From: Morinoia aosen
Lineage: Eukaryota; Arthropoda; Malacostraca; Amphipoda; Talitridae
DNA: 64,000 nucleotides
Assembly (NCBI GenBank): GCA_030386875.1
Contig: CM059563.1
Coordinates: 31,162,139-31,226,138 of the forward strand
Direction of reading: 5' to 3'
In this document: in pieces, positions 1-13,610 of the stretch
Position numbering within the stretch: position 1 is the stretch's first letter
Layout of the letters: every line of letters starts with the position of its first letter
Translations under genes and position numbers: made by a program
The notes under the pieces: model-generated
What the model was told of the DNA's origin: nothing
Database searches by the model: none
Seen by the model: only the letters and a program-made list of their open reading frames with translations

Positions 1-3000
1 GTCTCATCCATCACGCAGCAACCTCAAAAATTAGGAGATAATGTGGAAAGTAATTCAGGCTTTACATTGCTACACACGAAGTACTGTTTAATCATCTAGA
101 TTTTCAATCACTCAGTTCGAGAGCCACAATTTGGCTAGCCGTATTTTAGGAAGTTGAATCCAATGTTGATTCAGTGATCACCGAGAGCGAGGCTGTGTGT
201 ACATTGCTCACCCGGACCTGTGCGCCGCCGCGCCCATCGATTTTCTGAATCGCGATAATTGATGCCGTGCTTGCACGAGTGCCTCCAGCTCGCGGACCGA
301 TGATCACAATGTCGCATTAGCCGCTCAAATTTTGGAAAATTTCAGCGCGAAAGCGGACTCCTACAATTAAAGTTTCTATTAGATATATACTCCTCGTATT
401 TAAAGGATATTAAAGTCGTGAATGGGCTCCTGCGTAGCGGCAGAGTTGAAATTTACAAACCTCAATCGTCGTATTGTCGCCTGTCCATTACACATACAAT
501 GGAATGTTTAAATAAGTGTTTACTGCGCATAAGTGTTAGCCCTGGACAAATAAGCTGTGGTATTTCTGATGCTTTTTATGAAAATTTTAAAATCCGAATA
601 TATAAATATGTTTTGAAGTAACTTTCAATAATCACAAGAACATTTTATCAGCATGGTATCGAGTGGTATCAGCTTCCTATGAATTTGAGAATCTCGTACG
701 CTATTCCTGGAATAAATGTGTTCTTTCCAGGAAGAAAATCAGAAACTTGGTGTACGGATTTTCGCTCGAGCGCCCCCGTGTTCGAGCTAATGAACCAGCG
801 GTAAAAGAATCGGGGCGATTTTAAGGTAGACTGACAAGCAGAATCATCCTGTTTACATAATTGATATTTACTCATTGGAGATATTGAGGTTGCCCCGTCC
901 TCGAGAGTTACGAAAAACCTACATTACATCGCTTGGCAAATACTGAGATTCTCAAAACCAGATCAGGTCTTCTCCAGCTAATTCTTGAGTTTAATTCTGT
1001 ATTTTTTGGAACGCATATACCTACAAAGCTGACCCTATTGGATTGTCTGTCTTTTTGGCAACATGCATCGTGATGTAAATATGTTTATAAGTGGTCTACC
1101 ATACTGTGTTTTATATTCAGAAGATGTTATTTATTTTTTTCATTTTTCATCATTGTAATATGCTCGATACACTTATATAATTGATACTCATATATCTTGA
1201 AGTACATCTGCGAATCTCCATATTTCTGTCACTCATTACTTCCAGACGGAAATTAAACATGAACAGCTATGCACACCGCACGAGCAACGAAGACTCTGGT
1301 TTAAAGATGCGTCATTCATAAGTGACGTGAGTGTAAGATATGCGGCGTATAATGTTTCAGTAACGGTCTCCTTGCAGCTCCCTAATTGTTGACGTGTGTG
1401 TTGGCTCTGCGCTGTCGATAACTTTGAACTGATTTGTTAATTGGGTGTGCGGCTAGCTTCATTAATGAAGGCAAGGGAGTGTCAACACTGGGGACCGGCC
1501 CCTGTCCGCCCTGTACTTATAGCTGTCCCACGTCTGGCGGCGCTGTTCCTCCAACATCACTGCAGTTTTGAAACTAAGAAATTCTTCTTGAGTACACTTT
1601 GAGCTAAAATATACTTCTATATTATTCGTTTTTGTTGCCGACATAGTTGCACTCATTTTTTGTTATTACAGCATCGATTGAAACAAACTGGTACCTTTTT
1701 TGCGGCTGGTGTGAAAGCTGTTCAATTAATATTAGTGACAGTTCAATTACAGTTTTCCGATTTCTTCTAGCGATCATTTTCTCGCTTCTTTTTTTGACAA
1801 CAAGCAGAGATAAAGTGGCGATGATTGTAAAGATGATGATGATTGTACAATAATAATGACAGTGGCGAGTACGCTAAAGTTGTGCTCAAAAAAATGGGAA
1901 ATTTTTTCAATTGTTTTTGCATTAGTTGTGTGTTCTTCGCTGCGGAACGTGCTCACTTATTCTTGCTTATAATTTTGTAAGAAACGAAACGATTCACTCC
2001 GAAAATCTACATGTTATCAACAGGAGTCCATTTTCAAGTACCGCGTACTTTTTATCTAGTCTTACTTACTGGTGCAAAGTCTCGGGCATATTTTACTGGC
2101 GGTGTAGCCAAAATATCGGAAAATGTCTGTATTTGATAAAAACAGGCAGGTTTTCAGTAAAAACCTTTAATATTTCCGCCGACAAAATAAGGCTTGCTGC
2201 ATGTCCGATACTTTCTGAACTTGTTCCCAGACTGTAAAGGAAGGGTTTTTAAATTTGTGTGACATTGTGCGCACGAGTTATGCTCTTCTGCTTTCATTTG
2301 AGTCGTTTTGATGTGATTTCCCAAGTCTCTCTTGAACAAAGATTAATTTTGATCATTGAAATGAAATAAAACGCATTCTCTCTTGCACATGAACGTCGTA
2401 ACTGCGAAAGGGCAGGGCAGAATTGTGAGGAATAAGTTCATTATTTCTTTCTGAACACAGAATTTAGCGTTATATAGTTTAGAGCACAGCCGTATTCTCA
2501 TAGTACGATGCCATTTTTTGATTAAATTTTTTATTACCCTCGGGTGATTATCCACAAAAGATGCATTTTCCGTCAACGGATCTTGAGTGCTTAACAGTCC
2601 TCAGGGCATGGTAAGATTCCTGAGCTCCTCTCGTAGTAAAGCACTGCTAGTATTCTCCCTGATGAACAGACCTTTGAGATTTAATCTTTTTGTGAGGCAT
2701 GCCGAGCTACATACGGCTGCATAAGTCACGTTAATGACGGGTTTGTTCTTTTTAAGGGACTGACTGACATTTTTTCCCAAAAAATCATATTTTTGTTTGA
2801 ATATATGCGTAAAGGCTTCGTTGTGCTTCAGTTTAAATATCACACTTCTATACCAAATGGTTCGGGAGATATCGATCGTCGAAGTTGCGTAGTTACAGGT
2901 TGCGCTGCGATGGAGAGCTACCTTATTGGCTAGGAAGTATGCGAGTGGTTTCTTCGCTTTGAAAAAGTACTGATGAAAGCGGAGTTATTTCTGGTCAAAA

Positions 3001-4066
3001 CTATTTAGCAATTAGCCAATCAGAGTTTATGACTCGAAAAGACACGTAAGTTGTGCTCCAGCTGCCGTGTGTAGATGTTGCGACACCGGGCGCATCCGTT
3101 GAAATTTTGTTCATATTTCTAGGAATTGTAACGCTTGTGTTTATTGACCTAGCGTCTTGGTTCAGAATTCATTTTATTCGTAATTTAATGTACTACAATT
3201 TCTATGGATTACGTTTTCAATGTAGGTTGTAACTATTTCATAATTTCATATATTAGAAAAAATTCATTTTTTTGCTTTTTAGAAAATTCCTAAAATGTCA
3301 CTTGCAATAAATTTGAATTTGGACTCAATAGCTGTCGTAGAATATGGTTTTCTGAATGCGATAATACTAAAAGCAACTTTTAAAATTAATCGGTTTTGCT
3401 TTTATTTCGCCTTGAAAAGTGCATCTATAAGCTTTCTTTTCAGAATGACTCGATTTATACGCAAAAATTCGAAAAATGTGTACGAGCATAAACGTTTCAA
3501 AGTCAGAATTTACTTATGTGGTGCAATTTTATGATACATCTTCCCAATAGAGAAAGAGAACGTCCGAAAGTGACTCAGTCCCCTTATAATGGAAGCAGTC
3601 CCTGTTAAAATTCTCGCTCAGCTGGTACGGTAGAAGTTGCTGTCCGAGGAAGAGACGGTGGCAGAATTGCAAATTAAAATTCTTATACTTTTAGCATTCT
3701 TAGGAATGAAAATATTTTTTCAGCCAAATGACACGTGCTCAGCTTTAGCTTCTGTAATAGCGGATGAATTGTACCATTATTTGCGTGAATTTTACGTGTG
3801 TAGCTAATTTTATTGTGATAATCGACCATTTTTACATTTTTTGAGCAGCTGTTGACGTACTGCACGGTAAAATTGATTGTCTTTATTTCACAAGTCGTAA
3901 TGATTTGAAACATCAAAAAAGTTCAGGGGAAGCCTGTTGCCCAAACTTTCATCTACTCCCTATATCTTTTGAAAAAAGTTCGACTTGAAACTCCTCAGAA
4001 AAAGAACGTTTTATCCCCGGCTGTTTCCTCACGTAGTTCCACATCAAGACATGACTGCGGTGGGAT
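1..4066. other. AT-rich presumed intronic sequence, no supported gene
   Basis: Only short open frames with no recognisable product. A modest GC-rich patch lies at 190-310. No tandem repeats or transposon ends were seen before the 20-bp array. Confidence 0.6.
1462..1656 (-). CDS. Short unrecognised ORF (low confidence)
   Basis: A 64-codon minus-strand frame opens at an ATG and has a polar, protein-like middle (TQEEFLSFK, LEEQRRQTWDSYK). I recognise no family. No consensus splice sites or neighbouring exons support it. Probably chance. Confidence 0.1.
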   Translation of the reverse strand: MSATMSATKTNNIEVYFSSKCTQEEFLSFKTAVMLEEQRRQTWDSYKYRADRGRSPVLTLPCLH

Positions 4067-4820
4067 GTTAACGAAATTTTACTGATGCTAACGAAATGTT
4101 AATGATGCTAACAAAATGTTACTGATGCTAACGAAATGTTACTGATGCTAACGAAATGTTACTGATGCTAACGAAATGTTACTGATGCTAACGAAATGTT
4201 ACTGATGCTAACGAAATGTTACTGATGCTAACGAAATGTTACTGATGCTAACGAAATGTTACTGATGCTAACGAAATGTTACTGATGCTAACAAAATGTT
4301 ACTGATGCTAACAAAATGTTACTGATGCTAACGAAATGTTACTGATGCTAACGAAATGTTACTGATGCTAACGAAATGTTACTGATGCTAACGAAATGTT
4401 ACTGATGCTAACGAAATGTTACTGATGCTAACGAAATGTTACTGATGCTAACGAAATGTTACTGATGCTAACAAAATGTTACTGATGCTAACAAAATGTT
4501 ACTGATGCTAACGAAATGTTACTGATGCTAACGAAATGTTACTGATGCTAACGAAATGTTACTGATGCTAACGAAATGTTACTGATGCTAACGAAATGTT
4601 ACTGATGCTAACGAAATGTTACTGATGCTAACGAAATGTTACTGATGCTAACAAAATGTTACTGATGCTAACGAAATGTTACTGATGCTAACGAAATGTT
4701 ACTGATGCTAACGAAATGTTACTGATGCTAACGAAATGTTACTGATGCTAACGAAATGTTACTGATGCTAACGAAATGTTACTGATGCTAACGAAATGTT
4801 ACTGATGCTATCGAAATGTT
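4067..4820 (+). repeat. 20-bp minisatellite with 180-bp higher-order structure
   Basis: From 4081 to 4820 there are 37 head-to-tail copies of the unit ACTGATGCTAACGAAATGTT, preceded by a partial unit from about 4067. There are no length variants, and most copies are identical. The common variant is ACAAAATG in place of ACGAAATG. It occurs at units 2, 11, 12, 20, 21 and 29, so marked units recur every 9 units (180 bp). The unit contains TGA and TAA in its frames, so the array is non-coding. Confidence 0.97.
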
Positions 4821-7800
4821 TCTTCATTTGCAGGGAGAGCTCCATGGCCCCCGCATCGTAGGTGCTTACTCAATTAACACGTTCATTGCGATGTGTTAAA
4901 CTGAAGTTCAACATTCAACTCGAGTTGGATGTCAAAAGTTGTTAACAATTTTATAAATACCGAACAATAACTGGGTCTATTAATACCATTAATTTTAAAA
5001 ACTGATAAAAAATTTTCAACTACCCATCGATGGGCCGTTTCAGAAGTAACGAGTTAAAGCAGTCAATTTGTGAACGCTGCTAATTGATGAGCATAATGAT
5101 GCTTTTGTTGTTTTTCTATGGTCGAATGTGATGGTATATTTTTAGTGGCTTGATGTAACATTTCAATCCTGCATTACTCCATCTTACAGTAAAATGCAGT
5201 TGTTACTAAAAGTTATGATAATTTGCGTAAGATTCGGCAGTACTTCAAAGGCACTATTCCCATGTGCCAAAATTCTTGTTTTAATTTCGTTTGTTAACCA
5301 ATCATATTTGATATTGTGTTAAGTAGTGAACACGAGAAGATGTGGACAATACTAAGCCCTAAATAATTTCAGTGACACTGGGATCATATGACATTAAAAT
5401 TAGCCTGCCTAACGTTATAAAGCGTGACAAGCTCCTATTTACGTTGATGCTTATGAAATCCGAATGAAGTTTGTGCTCCAAAATGCATTCCTTAACTTCA
5501 TGAACACTATAGATCACTCAGATAGGAAGTGAAATAAAGTGAACTTGGAATTTTACTTTAAACTGAAAACGAGAATCCGTTGAGAAATGTTAGTAAATTT
5601 CATGATATTAATACATCTTTCAATGACCCAATTCGATTTGATAGAAATTATAAATAAATTTGCTTCTGAACACGCCTCAAGAGGCAAAATATGTCTTTAT
5701 TTTTGAGACACCAATCTGTTTCAGTGACTGTATATTTATTTTGTTCTAGCATTTACCGGTGGTGAAATGTAGAATGGTACAAAACGCTGCTATTAAGCTA
5801 TTAAAAATGTAAACATTTTTTCTGCATCTCTATGTTCAGAGCGATCGCAACTTGTGCTCAGGTCACATGGCTTTTTTTGCTGTCATTAACCTGTTAACTC
5901 TCTCTCTCTTGCTGACGCCAAGCTATTAAAGAGAGCAGTTAAACACAAAATTAGAGGAAAAATAAATTGTGCTATGTTGGTTGAGTAAATCATCTTCACT
6001 CGCCGACATTCAACATTGCATGAACAGAGACGCTAGTCTCTTACTCAGACCGATAATTATTTGAGCTTGTAATATTGCTCGTATGATGTGCACCATGCTA
6101 CCAATATAAAATAAAAATAAGAATAGGGAACAAAAGATCTGACCGAGTTGTCCGTCGAACGTCTTATTTGGCTTCAATTTTGTGTTCATTTTTTTCTGGA
6201 ATTAATTTATGTATCGTCATTTTAGTGAGAATAATTTGGTTTCTGCTTCTCCAATATTTTATCGTCTTGTGAGTTTTTCAATGAGAGTAGGCTGTGGTGA
6301 CTAGGACGCTTTTAAGGCGCTTTGTAAATCGATACTACTGAGCATCACAATGCAGTGGCTGCAATAGATAGCAATGCACGGTATTAAAAACTGGATTTTA
6401 AACCATCGCCTTGATTACTCATTTCTCCAGCGATACTCGCGCTCGTATCGCTTCAGTTCAATGAACGGGCCGGACAATTTTTTATCCTTGATGCGTCCAC
6501 GTAATAGGCTTGCCGATAAAAACTTTTTCCGAACTTGGCGCCGAACGCACTCAGCATTGGACGCGGTAGTGCTACCTCGCTAATGGTGCGATTATCAGTT
6601 TTTGCCCTGCATAAAGCCTTTCGAAAACATTTGCCCGGTCGCCGAAGTTGTAACAGTTTCATTATTGGCGTTGCAGGGCCAAGTTTTGCTTATCGACCGC
6701 GAGATGCTAATAGAAGACTGGTGGACTCACCGCACGCGATCGCCCGCGTGCAAAATTCGCGCTGTGCGTGCGATCGCCCTGCCTTCCTACTGTTCTCACG
6801 CGGGGCTGAGTGCTCTCTTCCGTCCTCAGAGTGTAACTTAAGACCTCATTTTATCGTGCTTAGAAATTCAAATAAACTCAATTTTACTGCTCTTTTGAAT
6901 TTTTATGGATACTATAGAAAATACTACGATGTTTTTTTAATGGATAAAGTTTGATTTCAAACAAACGTCGTTTCAATTGGCCCTCCACAGTGTCCTCTTA
7001 CCACGTCATGTCGAGCCTTCGTGTTTGGGCACACCTAGAATGCCAAGACAGCGTGTCTACTGTTGACTTGCCACTGTGTGAAATTATAGATGTTTTTTGT
7101 TGGTCGTTTTCTTCACTCTTCAGAGAAATACCTCGAGTTGATTGATGGGCTACTTCAGCCGCGAATAATTTAGAGGGTGTGACCTCTTAATCAGAACAGG
7201 TGTTTTTCTTACGAAGGCAACATTTTCCCCCGAAATGAACTCATCAAATTATATCTTGTTTCAAAAAAATTGGTACAAGATTTTAGTCGCTCTTTATCGC
7301 GGCGATGTTACGAAAGTGTGCGAGATAAATCAATTAGATGATAGACTAATTAAATCGTGTTTAGTTTAAAACATCGTCTTTTCGTGGGCAAGACCTACTT
7401 TCGCACTACTTAGATAACGTCCTTCATAAAATAGTTTGCGAAAATAGTTTGCAAATTTTCTTAGTGACCTAAAATTTCCGTTCATGTGAGGACAATTGTT
7501 TGCTGCATTGCCGCTTTAACGATGTTCGTCGTCGATGTTTTTACCTGCTTTTGGTAATGGCGAGTCTCGTGGATTAGTGCCTGCTAAATTATATAGTCTC
7601 TTCCTGCGTCCGTGTCGCCGGGTAGGTCGGCTCCAGCGACACTCGATCGTGCTGCACACATAGCATTAGTGCAACACAAATGCTAAGCTGATATCCCTAT
7701 CGAAACTTTTGCAAGTAACTCTAGTGCATACAAATGTACCTCTTAGCCTTATGTCCTCTTTCTGCCGCGTGTTTTTTTGTGCTGAGCCGGTGATTTAATG

Positions 7801-10800
7801 TTCATCCATACTTTTAATCTTTTAATCGTGCATATTCGTAAAATATATTTTCCGCTTGGGCTGATCCTCTTATAAAAGTACCCCGTATTTATAATTCGGT
7901 CTCACTTGCTTACTTCGATAAATGAAGGTTTTCCGTTATACTTGGGTCACCTTTTCCGAGTTTTTTTCTTAATTTTTAATTAGAGATGAGTTGGCGATTT
8001 AATGGAACGCACAATTCTCAACGCATAATGTATTCGTTCTGGAATGAGTGAATCGTATGATAGCTTAGCACGTCGTATTTACAATTTCTTAGACAAATGC
8101 TATTTTATTCAATTAGTTGCAGTTGCTTTAAAATTGTCGCCTCTCACAAATTGACCACTCCCTTTTCTCTGTGACGGAACCGCATTGCTGAACTCGAACA
8201 CGCGGCTGCAGCGAGTGAGAGCGTATGCTTTATTCAAGTTCTGCATATTTTATTCTCCCATTAATGCTTCTCGCTCTCGTTAAACTTCCTTGCCATGAAT
8301 AATAAACACGTAGAAATTTAATTTTGTTTTTTCTTGTCTTCAAAAGTGAAGCGTGTGATGGGAGTAAATGAGTGGTACTCAAGAGATAATTGGCTCCAGT
8401 GAACGAGCCTCAGAGGCCTTTCATCATTCAACCAGACTGGAAATACCTTGTTTTGATTTCAATGATTCCAATATTTTTCTCTGCGACATTTACGTTCATT
8501 AAAATATATCTACGCACAGCAATGCGTTTCAATGGACGATGCCGCACTTACAGACGTTGTACAACAGAGCATCACTGTACTCTACATGCTCCCTCCGTCA
8601 AGTGCCGGGTTAAGGGGTTATATTGAGCATAAGACCGTTTCAGCTTTGTATCGATCACGTGACTGTGTGGAGGGATCACGTGACCCGTCACGGCCTCACA
8701 CACCACCTGCCGTTACGATATCTCCCCTCTTGTGGCCTCGTCATTGATTACCTAATTTTCGTGCTCCCCTCTTCACCTGGAGACCTGCGAACCTCTTCGA
8801 CCTCAAGGATCTGCCTGACTAACTTTGTTACAGGCCATTTTCAACTTCCATTGCGAACACTTGAGATTCTTTGGTAATGTTATAATAGCAATAAAAACGT
8901 TTCGGGTTACTACCCAACATCACCCAAACACAGAGCCTGAAACAAATTGCAAAATTAAGATTTTCGTGCAATAGCACTTAGAAATATGAATTCCGTTTAT
9001 TCTTGACAACCGACAACCGATTGGTTTTGGAAGTAATTAAAAATTCTAAAATTAAAGAGTCTACAGTGTTCGATACTATCTTTCTGTGCTCTGCCACTCT
9101 AGCCTGCAAAACACGTCTGGTCATACCCACAAACTCCGATTTCCATCGTTCATGATGTATCTTTAAAACATTGAAAGAAACTGTGTGAGAAGAGCCAGCC
9201 TATCCGTAAAGTTAAAAAGAGACCATTCGTATTCTTGATAATCGTAACAAAATGAAAATCAAGCCTTGAAAGTAACGCTGTATCTATTTTAACGAATCAA
9301 AATCTAATTTTTACAAAAAAAGGAAGTGGCACAACGATTGGCTTGGCAGACAATTATGATGATAAACATGGTATTGAAACATGAAATTTCTCTTTTAACA
9401 ATTTTATAACTAATTTCCCGAAAAAATATGAAGAATAATCATTAGCAGGTAAGAAAAACCTAGCGAGACACTAATTCATCATGAAGTGAAGTTAAGTCGA
9501 ACTACTCACATATGTACGTGAAAGTATGGCTTTTAAACAGTTTAATTTTCAACGGAGAGTGCACTAAACGGAAAAACTCACGTCAGGAGCTGATTTTTTG
9601 AGGAAGTCAAAAGTTTGAACGCACGATAATTTGGCTAAGTTCCATTGGTATTGTCACATCATTGCCGCAAGTGCTGAACGTGATAAGATGACTCGTAAAC
9701 TTGCGCGTGCCACCACACAAACGTACAACAATTCACGATGCTTTAACGTTCCTGGAACCCAGCGTGTCCGACAAAATTCCGCGAAAATTTTTCTCCTGCA
9801 AGTAGCTGTATACATGTACTGTTTATACTCTAAGCATAATAACAAAATTCTAGCCACTAGCTTTCTGGAAATGTAAAAACGTCGAACTCGAAATGGGAAT
9901 TTGCGTTTTTGATAACCGTGTGCTGAAAACGTAAAAACTGCTAGTAGAAAATGAATAATTTTCCAGCGAAGGTATAATGACCACAAACTATACCAACACG
10001 CAAAGTAGGAGCATCGGTACAGAGGAATTATTCCAGCTCGATAATGATAGATGATTGGATTCTATCGTAGCTAATATGGTCTGATGTTTACAGCTGGCGT
10101 GCTCATTTTACGCAGTTTTGTTGTGGGATGGGCTGTAAAACTTCACATAGGGTGTGGCATGATCTAGATTTCCTAATTGGTCTCGATGGTAATTTTTTTC
10201 AATCACGTTTCTGATTCTTGGAAATTTTCAGTGCTCTATATACTGAGAAAATTGGGATCGAATTGTGTGAGCTCCGTACGAAAAGGTTGACCATCATTCG
10301 TGAATGCTCGGCAAGTTTTTCCAAGTTTTACATGAAAATCTCTTCAAAAATATTCCACTAATTTCTTGCAGATGGGCTCTTTACATTTAGAATGATAATT
10401 CCATGAGCCCTGAAGCTGCATTAGTAAAGCGAAGCATGAAAACAAGAAGCATAATTGTCACTCCCTTGATGTTCTCTTGTCAACTTCACCAGCGTTTGGA
10501 GAAGTTGTAATTTTTGCAGCTCTGTAGCGATGAAACTCTTGTCAATGAAATTCATGCGCATCTATTCTTCATTAATGAAACTGAACCAAAGTTACTTGAA
10601 AAAGTCAGACAATTTTTTATAGTTAGCCGGCGAGTTACCTCAAGTTTGAAAAAAACACATTTGAAACTATCTTTAAGTGTTCTGAAATGAAGAAATTAAT
10701 TAGTCGAATCCATGAGCAAGATTTTGGATTGAAACCAAATCTGATTTTGAACTAATACTTGAGATTAGCTTCAAAGGGAATTGATTATTTACTTCGATAC

Positions 10801-12438
10801 GAAAGCCAACTAAAATAAAATTTTATGCACATGGGTTTCCTAAATACTATTCAATCCTAATTGAGGTTTCATGTTCGAAAATCAGGCTCATACTTTGAAA
10901 GATGAAACAATTGAGACGAAATATCCAACGTAGATAGAACTGCTATTGGATCTACATTTAAAAACTTTGGATCGGTGAAAATAAATACAAATAATGAGAC
11001 CAATCGAGGTATACCGTCCGAGGTGTATTTTCATGTATTATGAAGTTATAACATTTTTTTCTCATTTTTCGGTTCATTCTGATATTCATGAGTGAAATTA
11101 AGTCTCATTTAGTTCACATTGTAAACTGTTCTGCATTGTAAGAACTTGCCATTAAGTAAATCGTGAGACAGAAATTGTATTTCTTCGTTTTAGTGAATTC
11201 ATATGAATTTCACTTTTTTACGTCCATAATAATTTTTTTGAATTTGTGTTATGCAAAACTGGATTTCTCTGCGTTCACATCGCATCTATGCGCGCACCTC
11301 TGAGAGAAGTTTAGTGTAACATATCAGAATACTCATTCATTTCCCATGTTATTTCTGTACGCACATATGCTGAAATTCCTGCCGACTTTTTCGAGTGCCG
11401 CAGCAGGCGCCGTGCGTGCAGACGCCGAGCCAGGATTTACACTCGCTCGAGTTTGCAGCAGCCGCCCCTGCAAGCAACTTGACCCTGCCGACTTTATTCA
11501 ATTAGAATTTGGAGCTCGTCCAGTTAACGTGAAGCTGTTGCTGGGAGCGAGCTGATGCTCGATGCGCCAACGTGCGTCAGACGCGTCTTGTCCTGGCAGT
11601 CAAATTCGGTCTCTGGGCGAATGTTCTACCTTGCATTTTTGATGGAAAGTTGTTAATGATACTTTCATAAAATTTGCTCTTCTTTTTCTAGTTTTTAGCG
11701 AATAGCGTGGTTGAAAGAGCGTCTTGTGATATGGTCTTTTTGCATTGTGCGTCCAACAAATTTCTTTATGAATGTTGCAAAAATAATGAAATAGTCTCGC
11801 ACGATGGTTTCTGTTTCAAAAATTCATTTTAGCTCTCGCACCTGCCCTAAAAATTGGTACGAGGTGTGTTTTATCACTCAGAAACACCTCTAGTCGGGCA
11901 AAAGAATTGTTTAATCATACATCCACCGTGAATCCATATCAGTTTTACTCGCATACTGACTGGGCTTCAAAATAAAGCTCGCACTTGACATTTTGTCAAT
12001 TGCAATTCTCAAGTCACGCACGATTTACCTTGATGATGGCAATAAATGTTGGTTTCTCGGGTGACCGTTTTTTTGCCTGACCTCCAATGTCAAGTAAAAT
12101 AATTTTAATACCGCCAAGTTAATGTGAGCTTTAAAATGACCGAAAAAATGAAAAGTTTTTATTTTCTTAACATTTGGTTCTTAAGAAATGAATGATTGAG
12201 ATGTTAATACTTAAGCTGCCTCACTTCATTGTCAAGTGAAACAAACATGTATATTGTTGCACAGAGTACAATTTATTCTATATAACTTGAAATAAAAATG
12301 CGCTTGCTGGTTAATTTATCCCGCATAAAATAGAAGAATCCCGCAATATTTTATTAAATATTTCTCAAGATTTCACTATACCTTCCCCTCAAATGAAACC
12401 AATATATAATAGACTGCTCCACAACAGACTTCCTCTTT
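4821..12438. other. Presumed intronic sequence between two minisatellites
   Basis: No supported exon. It contains a GC-rich islet at 6420-6840 with an 8-bp inverted repeat (AGCGATAC at 6429, GTATCGCT at 6445) and the E-box pair at 8653. A further GC-rich patch lies at 11390-11590. Remaining sequence is AT-rich and unremarkable. Confidence 0.6.
8653..8684. promoter_or_regulatory. Duplicated CACGTG E-box, 21 bp apart
   Basis: GATCACGTGAC occurs at 8653-8663 and again, identical, at 8674-8684. The 21-bp centre-to-centre spacing is two DNA turns. TCACGTGA is a high-affinity core for bHLH-ZIP factors of the MITF/TFEB/USF type and also fits CLOCK/CYCLE sites. Putative intronic regulatory element; binding is inferred only. 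Confidence 0.4.
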
Positions 12439-12754
12439 ACATTTGTGTACAACGCTCATGTCTGCATTGCAGTAAATGCCTTCACATTTGTGTACACGCT
12501 CAGGTCTGCACTGCAGTAAATGCCTTCACATTTGTGGACCACGCTCATGTCTGCACTGCAGTAAATGCCTTCACATTTGTGGACCACGCTCAGGTCTGCA
12601 CTGCAGTAAATGCCTTCACATTTGTGGACCACGCTCATGTCTGCACTGCAGTAAATGCCTTCACATTTGTGGACCACGCTCAGGTCTGCACTGCAGTAAA
12701 TGCCTTCACATTTGTGCACCACGCTCAGGTCTGCACTGCAGTAAATGCCTTCAT
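12439..12754 (+). repeat. 45-bp minisatellite with partly alternating unit types
   Basis: About seven units share the core CTGCACTGCAGTAAATGCCT followed by TCACATTTGTGGACCACGCT. The base after CTCA is T or G in the order T, G, T, G, T, G, G, giving a 90-bp dimer pattern over the first six units. The second spacing is 44 bp because that copy reads TGTACACGCTC. A 45-bp unit is a multiple of three and lacks stops in some frames, so long repetitive open frames appear on both strands. I treat these as by-products, not proteins. Confidence 0.95.
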
Positions 12755-13379
12755 TGCTTTTCTTACCGTGATGCGAGCACTCGGTCTATGTTAGAGCGAA
12801 GTGCAACCCTTTAAACGGCTTACTTTTGTTAGAACACAGCTCTGAAGTGTTGCAGTACGCGGGTAAAGGTTGAATAATACGAAGTAAAAGTGAGTTAAAA
12901 TTGCATTACGAAATGGTTTGATTTTAGTTTCGAGAACACTTCGTAGACGTATTCACGATTGTTATTAATTTACTTTTAGTTATTAATTCAGTTTAGATTT
13001 TCTACGATATTTGGAAAATATTGTTCTATATAAGATAAACTCAAAGTTCTCATGAGTACAATAATTTGATGGAATAAATTCGTCCAACATCAATACTTTT
13101 CTGTGAATTACTTCCGTCAAAACAATCATACCCTTCCTCATTAAATATGATCAAAGGGAAAGTTCTGAAAAATTGCACCTGTTATTATTCCTGTCGTCTT
13201 ACTAAACATATGCATGAGAAATATTCTTCAGCAGTTAATGCCTTCCATAGTTTCAGAATAGAATGAATTTATGCTCATCTCAATAAATTGCCCCTCTAAT
13301 GAAAGAAATAACTCAGTTTCGGTCCTGTTGAGATGTGCGTGAAGTTCCTTACATTAGTGCTGAAGTGTAACAAAAGGTG

Positions 13380-13610
13380 AGAGATCGTTGCGAGTCACCT
13401 ATAGATTGGTGCACCACCTGGCAGTATGAGGCGCAGTGAGTGGGAGGCACACTGCGCCACCAGCGCCTCAGCGTCACCTGCCTTCACTACCTGCGGCGGC
13501 CGCCTTGTGCACATCGTCGCGTCGCGGCAACACTGCACACTTGGTCGATGCGCGTCTGCACTGGGCCTAGGCGTGCTAGATTGGCGCGTTTGTGGCCTAA
13601 GTCCATAAGC
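13380..13610. other. GC/CpG-rich islet
   Basis: Markedly GC-rich against AT-rich flanks, with CGGCGGCCGCC and many CpG. It contains a 9-bp inverted repeat (GGCGCAGTG at 13430, CACTGCGCC at 13450). Overlapping open frames here have no recognisable domain. Candidate regulatory element or unrecognised exon. Confidence 0.4.

Noticed and set aside
4067..4820. CRISPR-like array
   Set aside because: Units are contiguous with no spacers, and the context is eukaryotic.
12393..12814. Repeat proteins on both strands
   Set aside because: The 45-bp unit is a multiple of three and stop-free in several frames; no other coding evidence.
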